This document shows, piece by piece, positions 60,376 to 64,000 of a DNA stretch of 64,000 nt. The DNA is from Nymphaea colorata. Lineage: Eukaryota; Streptophyta; Magnoliopsida; Nymphaeales; Nymphaeaceae. The position numbers and the translations under genes are program-made. The stretch is taken from NCBI RefSeq assembly GCF_008831285.2, contig NC_045148.1, positions 1,858,001 to 1,922,000 on the forward strand. Direction: 5' to 3'. Under the pieces are notes generated by a model. The model was not told the DNA's origin and made no database searches. It saw nothing but the letters and a program-made list of their open reading frames with translations. How positions within the stretch are numbered: position 1 is the stretch's first letter; every line of letters begins with the position of its first letter.

Positions 60376-60379
<4 letters not shown>
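59991..60379. other. no recognisable gene
   Basis: The frame 60004-60273 shows no known motif. Nothing else is visible. Confidence 0.4.

Positions 60380-60419
<40 letters not shown>
60380..60419. repeat. (GA)n microsatellite
   Basis: About 20 uninterrupted GA repeats. Confidence 0.95.
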
Positions 60420-60420
<1 letters not shown>

Positions 60421-62381
60421 CCAAGTCCTGAAACTAACGGCAGGAAGTGCACGTACTGGTTTTCAAGGGTCCTTCAATGAAAACATGTGATAGAAGATAA
60501 GATTTCTGCGCTATAAAAATCCAACGTACATGAACATGTTATTGTACTATAAAAATAATCATGTGGGTTGTCGTATGTGCACAATTTGCTAATCACTGCC
60601 AGATCCACAAACAAACAATTATAGCCGCAATCTTCAAACTTTTCCCTACACTCACACAAGAACAAGAAGAAGAAGAAGAAGAAGAAGAAAACTAAATCTA
60701 AATAGGGTTCATCTAGGGCCACAGATCAATTTGAGTCTTCTCGATGTTGGCATTTGCTTTTGCAAACATTTTTTAATCACTCTGGTATACCAAAAACCCG
60801 AAGAACTACATGTGAGAAGCAATAACAATAATAATAATACTAATAATAAACTTCTTAAGGTTGATTACTATGAGATAACTTGCAAGAGCCTTGTTCATTT
60901 AGTGAGGATGAAAAGATGAGAATTGTCATTGACATAATTGAGTCCAAAACCCTAGCAGGCATGCTAATTAGGTTTTTAAGAAATTAAAGGTAGGGTTTTC
61001 ATATTTTCCGCACCGACAAGCTTCGATTGCTCGCCAGCTTTATTTTTAATCATTCTCAAATTAAAAAAAAAAAAAAAGGAGGAAAGAAAAAGAAATATAT
61101 ATGTAGAATGTTAGCATCATGTGCTTATTAATATGTTCATACATGTTAATATTGAGGGACCAACCAGAATTCTAGGGAAGGCATGTGATGCCCATATGAT
61201 GTGGAATTGAATGCGCCCTCTCAAGACCCAAAAAAACAAGAATGTGAAAGAAGCCTTTCAAGATCAGATGAACAATTGAAGGGATATGTCCACTTAAGTG
61301 GTCCTAAGTGTTTGTATGTATGAAAAGGTAATGTCTCATTCTGTTCAGCTTCGAATGAACCAGTGGCCTGACAAGGCCATGTGAAGCTTCACCCCAAGGG
61401 GAGAACACTGAGGGCGCAGGGGGGAGACACAGGTGAGGCCCCCATTGCTGGTAAGATCTCAATTATGTGAACCAGCAGGGCCTGACCTCCTAGGATTCAT
61501 AAATCCTCAAAGAATTCAGTGTCCAGTTGATTGCCTCGGATTCCGAGCCCCAGCGTTCTGTACCAATGAGATCCGGAGGGAAACATTTTTCCACGTTGCC
61601 ACACCAAGGCCGTCATCTCTGGTTCTTCAGTTAATTTAAAAAAAAAAAAAAAAACAAAAAAGGAAGACTGCAAAGGGCATAGCATAGCTGGTCGGTTTGA
61701 GAGACATGTTGAATATATGTCCCTCAATTTGATTATGAGTGATGTTCAAGTTTAAGAATATACGGTAAAACCACCCACGTCCCGAAACAGGGCTACATTC
61801 TGGAGGCAAAGAGGGAGAAGGTGGGGTGGCTTTCGTCTCTTCCATACCCCATTATGGTTGTTAAAGAATGCATCATGCATGGATTTGGATCTGAAACTGG
61901 ATCAAAATTTAGTTCCATTAAATTTAACCTTTTGGAATAGATAGTGGTTAACAACAATGTCGATCATTTCCACTAGACTGGCAGATAAATCAAGATTAAA
62001 AAAAAAAATGATCCTGAAACTAATGGTTATTTTGGAACTCAATGTATTCAAAACTAGGGAAACCGGAATATGATATTTTTGGTTGATCTACAAGCTGCCA
62101 GGTCTTAAACTCATTCCATTAAAACTCAAAACCAAGTATCAATATAAACATTATATTCAGGTATACAAACCTTTCGTCCAGTTAGCGGACAAGAACCCAT
62201 GGCTTCCTCCTCCGCTTTACTATAGACCCTAGAAATGCATTAGCTTGGACAGGAAGCTGGCAGCCAAGGAAATCAAACTAAGGACTGGCGTATTAATAGT
62301 TGGTATGACTGGTTATAGTAAAACTCATGCCAAATGTTGTACATATATATCATATAAAGTAAATGATGACTCTGGCTTTTC
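60420..62381. other. no recognisable gene
   Basis: A (GAA)n tract near 60665-60690 and poly-A near 61062-61077 and 61636-61655 are the main structure. Short frames are low complexity. Confidence 0.5.
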
Positions 62382-62475
62382 AGAGTCACTCAGCTATCTA
62401 ATCAAGACCATCTAATTCATAATAGATAGTTAAAAAAAAAAATAAAGAGAAAAAGATGATGGACATTTTCACCAA
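62382..62475. mobile_element. partial MITE of the intron-6 family
   Basis: CAGAGTCACTCAGCTATCTAATCAAGACCATCTAAT followed by an A-rich body matches the left part of the elements at 20598 and 43702. The right end is missing. Confidence 0.5.
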
Positions 62476-62852
62476 GTCATGGACAAGATCCAGATCTCTT
62501 AAATTCTTGGAAGAAAATATTTTAAACATGTTAATATTCTCGTGTGTTTATAAGTACTAATTCAACATAGAATATGTCTTATTTAAAGTTGTTTCTAAGG
62601 AAAGCATTGATTTTTATAGTATTAAAAATTTGAAGTCATAAGAACCCTTATTTTTTCTGTTGTCATATTGACAAATTAAACTAAAAAAAAATCACTACCT
62701 TAGTGTATGATTGTCATCAAAACATTCCTAAGATAATATTCAGACGATTGGGTTATACACAAAAACAAAAAAAACTGCAAAATATCAAGTGATCCAGTTT
62801 TTGTCCCGACCTAATGGTTTAAGATCTAACAATCTCTCTCTCTCTCTCTTTG

Positions 62853-63012
62853 TCATCTAATTAGGACCATTTGATCTATCATGACGGTTAAGATATAGAC
62901 AAGAAGAAAAATGAATGACATTTTCGTTATTTAGTATTAACTCACATATTTTTTTTCTTGTTTTTTCTCTGCTTCAAATGAACGGTTTTGATTAAATAGT
63001 TGGGTGACTCTA
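62853..63012. mobile_element. MITE of the intron-6 family
   Basis: TCATCTAATTAGGACCATTT at the left, a body with ATGACATTTTCGTT, and GTTGGGTGACTCTA at the right. Read on the other strand, the right end is TAGAGTCACCCAAC, the same terminus as the sister copies. The left terminus is replaced by (CT)n. An (AT)n tract (63040-63064) lies just beyond, as in the intron copies. Confidence 0.55.
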
Positions 63013-63064
63013 CTTTGTATTTTTTTTTTTCCTTTAAGATATATATATATATATATATATATAT

Positions 63065-64000
63065 TGAGGATTGGATTGGGTTAGGCTCAAATTGATCATA
63101 GAAAGCACCAATGTGAGAGCATCAACCGAATGCAACTCATTTGCATCCCAATTGGGATGAGTGACTCTCCATCCCCAACACATCAAATCAACTCTAAAAG
63201 TTGGTCTAAATGAATTCTACGAGTAGACAAAGGGTGACCACCTATCGAACTTATTCTTTTCCATAGAGAGACCCTGACTAAGCCACCAACTCACGCTGCC
63301 AGTTGGCACAATCCCTAATGCCGCCACGTCCCTAGACATGTGAAGGTGCGCTGGTCTCCCCCAAAATCATTGACCAGTCAAACATTCCTGTCATTGGGTC
63401 CCACCGGATTGGACCCACGCTGCCCAAGTGGACAACAGATGCTCATGGACTGTAAACGGGTCGGGTCGTGGGTCCATATACGACTACAATGAAGCGGCTT
63501 TTAGTCAACCAGTGTTCTCTCTGTCAAATCCTAGTAGGCCATGTCCGGTCATGAACATCTAGTATTATCCATACAAAACATATTTCAATTAAGAAATCAC
63601 TTAGAAATTGCACTCTCAATGCATTTGCACTTGCACAAAACAGAAATAAACTTCCATACCAATTAGCGAAAAGCTCAAAATTATTCTTCTCCATTCTTAT
63701 TTTCAATAATAACCAAAAGAAAACAAAAGTGTACTATGAGCAGAAACAAACATGAAAAAACTTGTAAAATTATATTTATCCACTTCAAAATATTTAACAG
63801 CACAAAGATATCTCACCCTTGAATTTCAATTCATCCTAATCTTATCGATACATATAAGAGAAATGCTCACAAGAAAATTTCAAATTTAAGCCTACTTCAC
63901 CATTGGTGAACCCAAGTTTTCTTGCATGCAAGGTCTTACAAGTTCATTTAACGATGGCGATTCTTGTTCGACTCGAACTCGTTCGAAAAAACTCAGTTCG
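63065..64000. other. no recognisable gene
   Basis: Short frames only. No splice-consistent exon series or RNA gene seen. Confidence 0.45.

Overview
This is a piece of a flowering-plant nuclear genome. Genes are split by GT-AG introns, intergenic DNA is AT-rich, and there are remnants of Ty1/copia retrotransposons, hAT DNA transposons, MITE-like fold-backs and long (AT)n and (GA)n microsatellites. The species cannot be told from sequence alone. The main family, cellulose synthase-like H (CslH), is best known from grasses, so a monocot, magnoliid or early-diverging angiosperm is possible.

Layout. 1-538: 3' end of a copia element with its LTR. 3.86-46.1 kb: a head-to-tail array of five CslH copies, all on the + strand and all built on the same nine-exon plan. 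Copy 1 (3864-9157) is a pseudogene with a 29-nt deletion in exon 6. Copy 2 (10.3-17.0 kb) is a wreck lacking exons 4 and 6-9, with a 4.9-kb copia element (10707-15595) between its two parts. Copies 3 (17506-23005), 4 (26824-31687) and 5 (40865-46100) have open frames of 766, 767 and 766 codons with the D, DCD, ED and QxxRW motifs of a processive GT2 synthase. Copy 4 carries changes at conserved motif positions.

Convergent with copies 4 and 5 are two copies of the gene for RNase P/MRP subunit POP5. The one at 46.9-50.4 kb is intact (154 aa, three coding exons, 5'-UTR intron). The one at 32.6-34.0 kb is truncated and promoterless. Copies 4 and 5 and their POP5 copies lie in a direct tandem duplication of about 11 kb: unit A 23697-34956, unit B 34957-49780. 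The extra length of unit B is nearly all explained by one 3.34-kb insertion (35989-39325). The duplication end falls inside the POP5 5'-UTR intron, which explains why one POP5 copy has no promoter.

The five CslH copies are mosaics. Exons 1 and 8 pair copies 1+4 and 3+5, while exon 9 and the 3' flanks pair 1+3 and 4+5. This implies gene conversion or unequal crossing-over, with one switch near the start of intron 8.

50.6-64 kb is gene-poor. It holds a 5.0-kb hAT element (51754-56757) with near-perfect terminal inverted repeats, subterminal repeats, a broken transposase and a captured fragment of a DUF26 (Gnk2-type) gene. It also holds a possible tRNA-derived SINE and MITE copies. Working together: CslH enzymes are Golgi/ER membrane glycan synthases, and grass CslH makes mixed-linkage glucan. 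POP5 is a housekeeping tRNA/rRNA-processing subunit that has been carried along with the array by duplication. I see no RNA gene, no CRISPR and no clearly new molecular system. The novelty is in genome dynamics.
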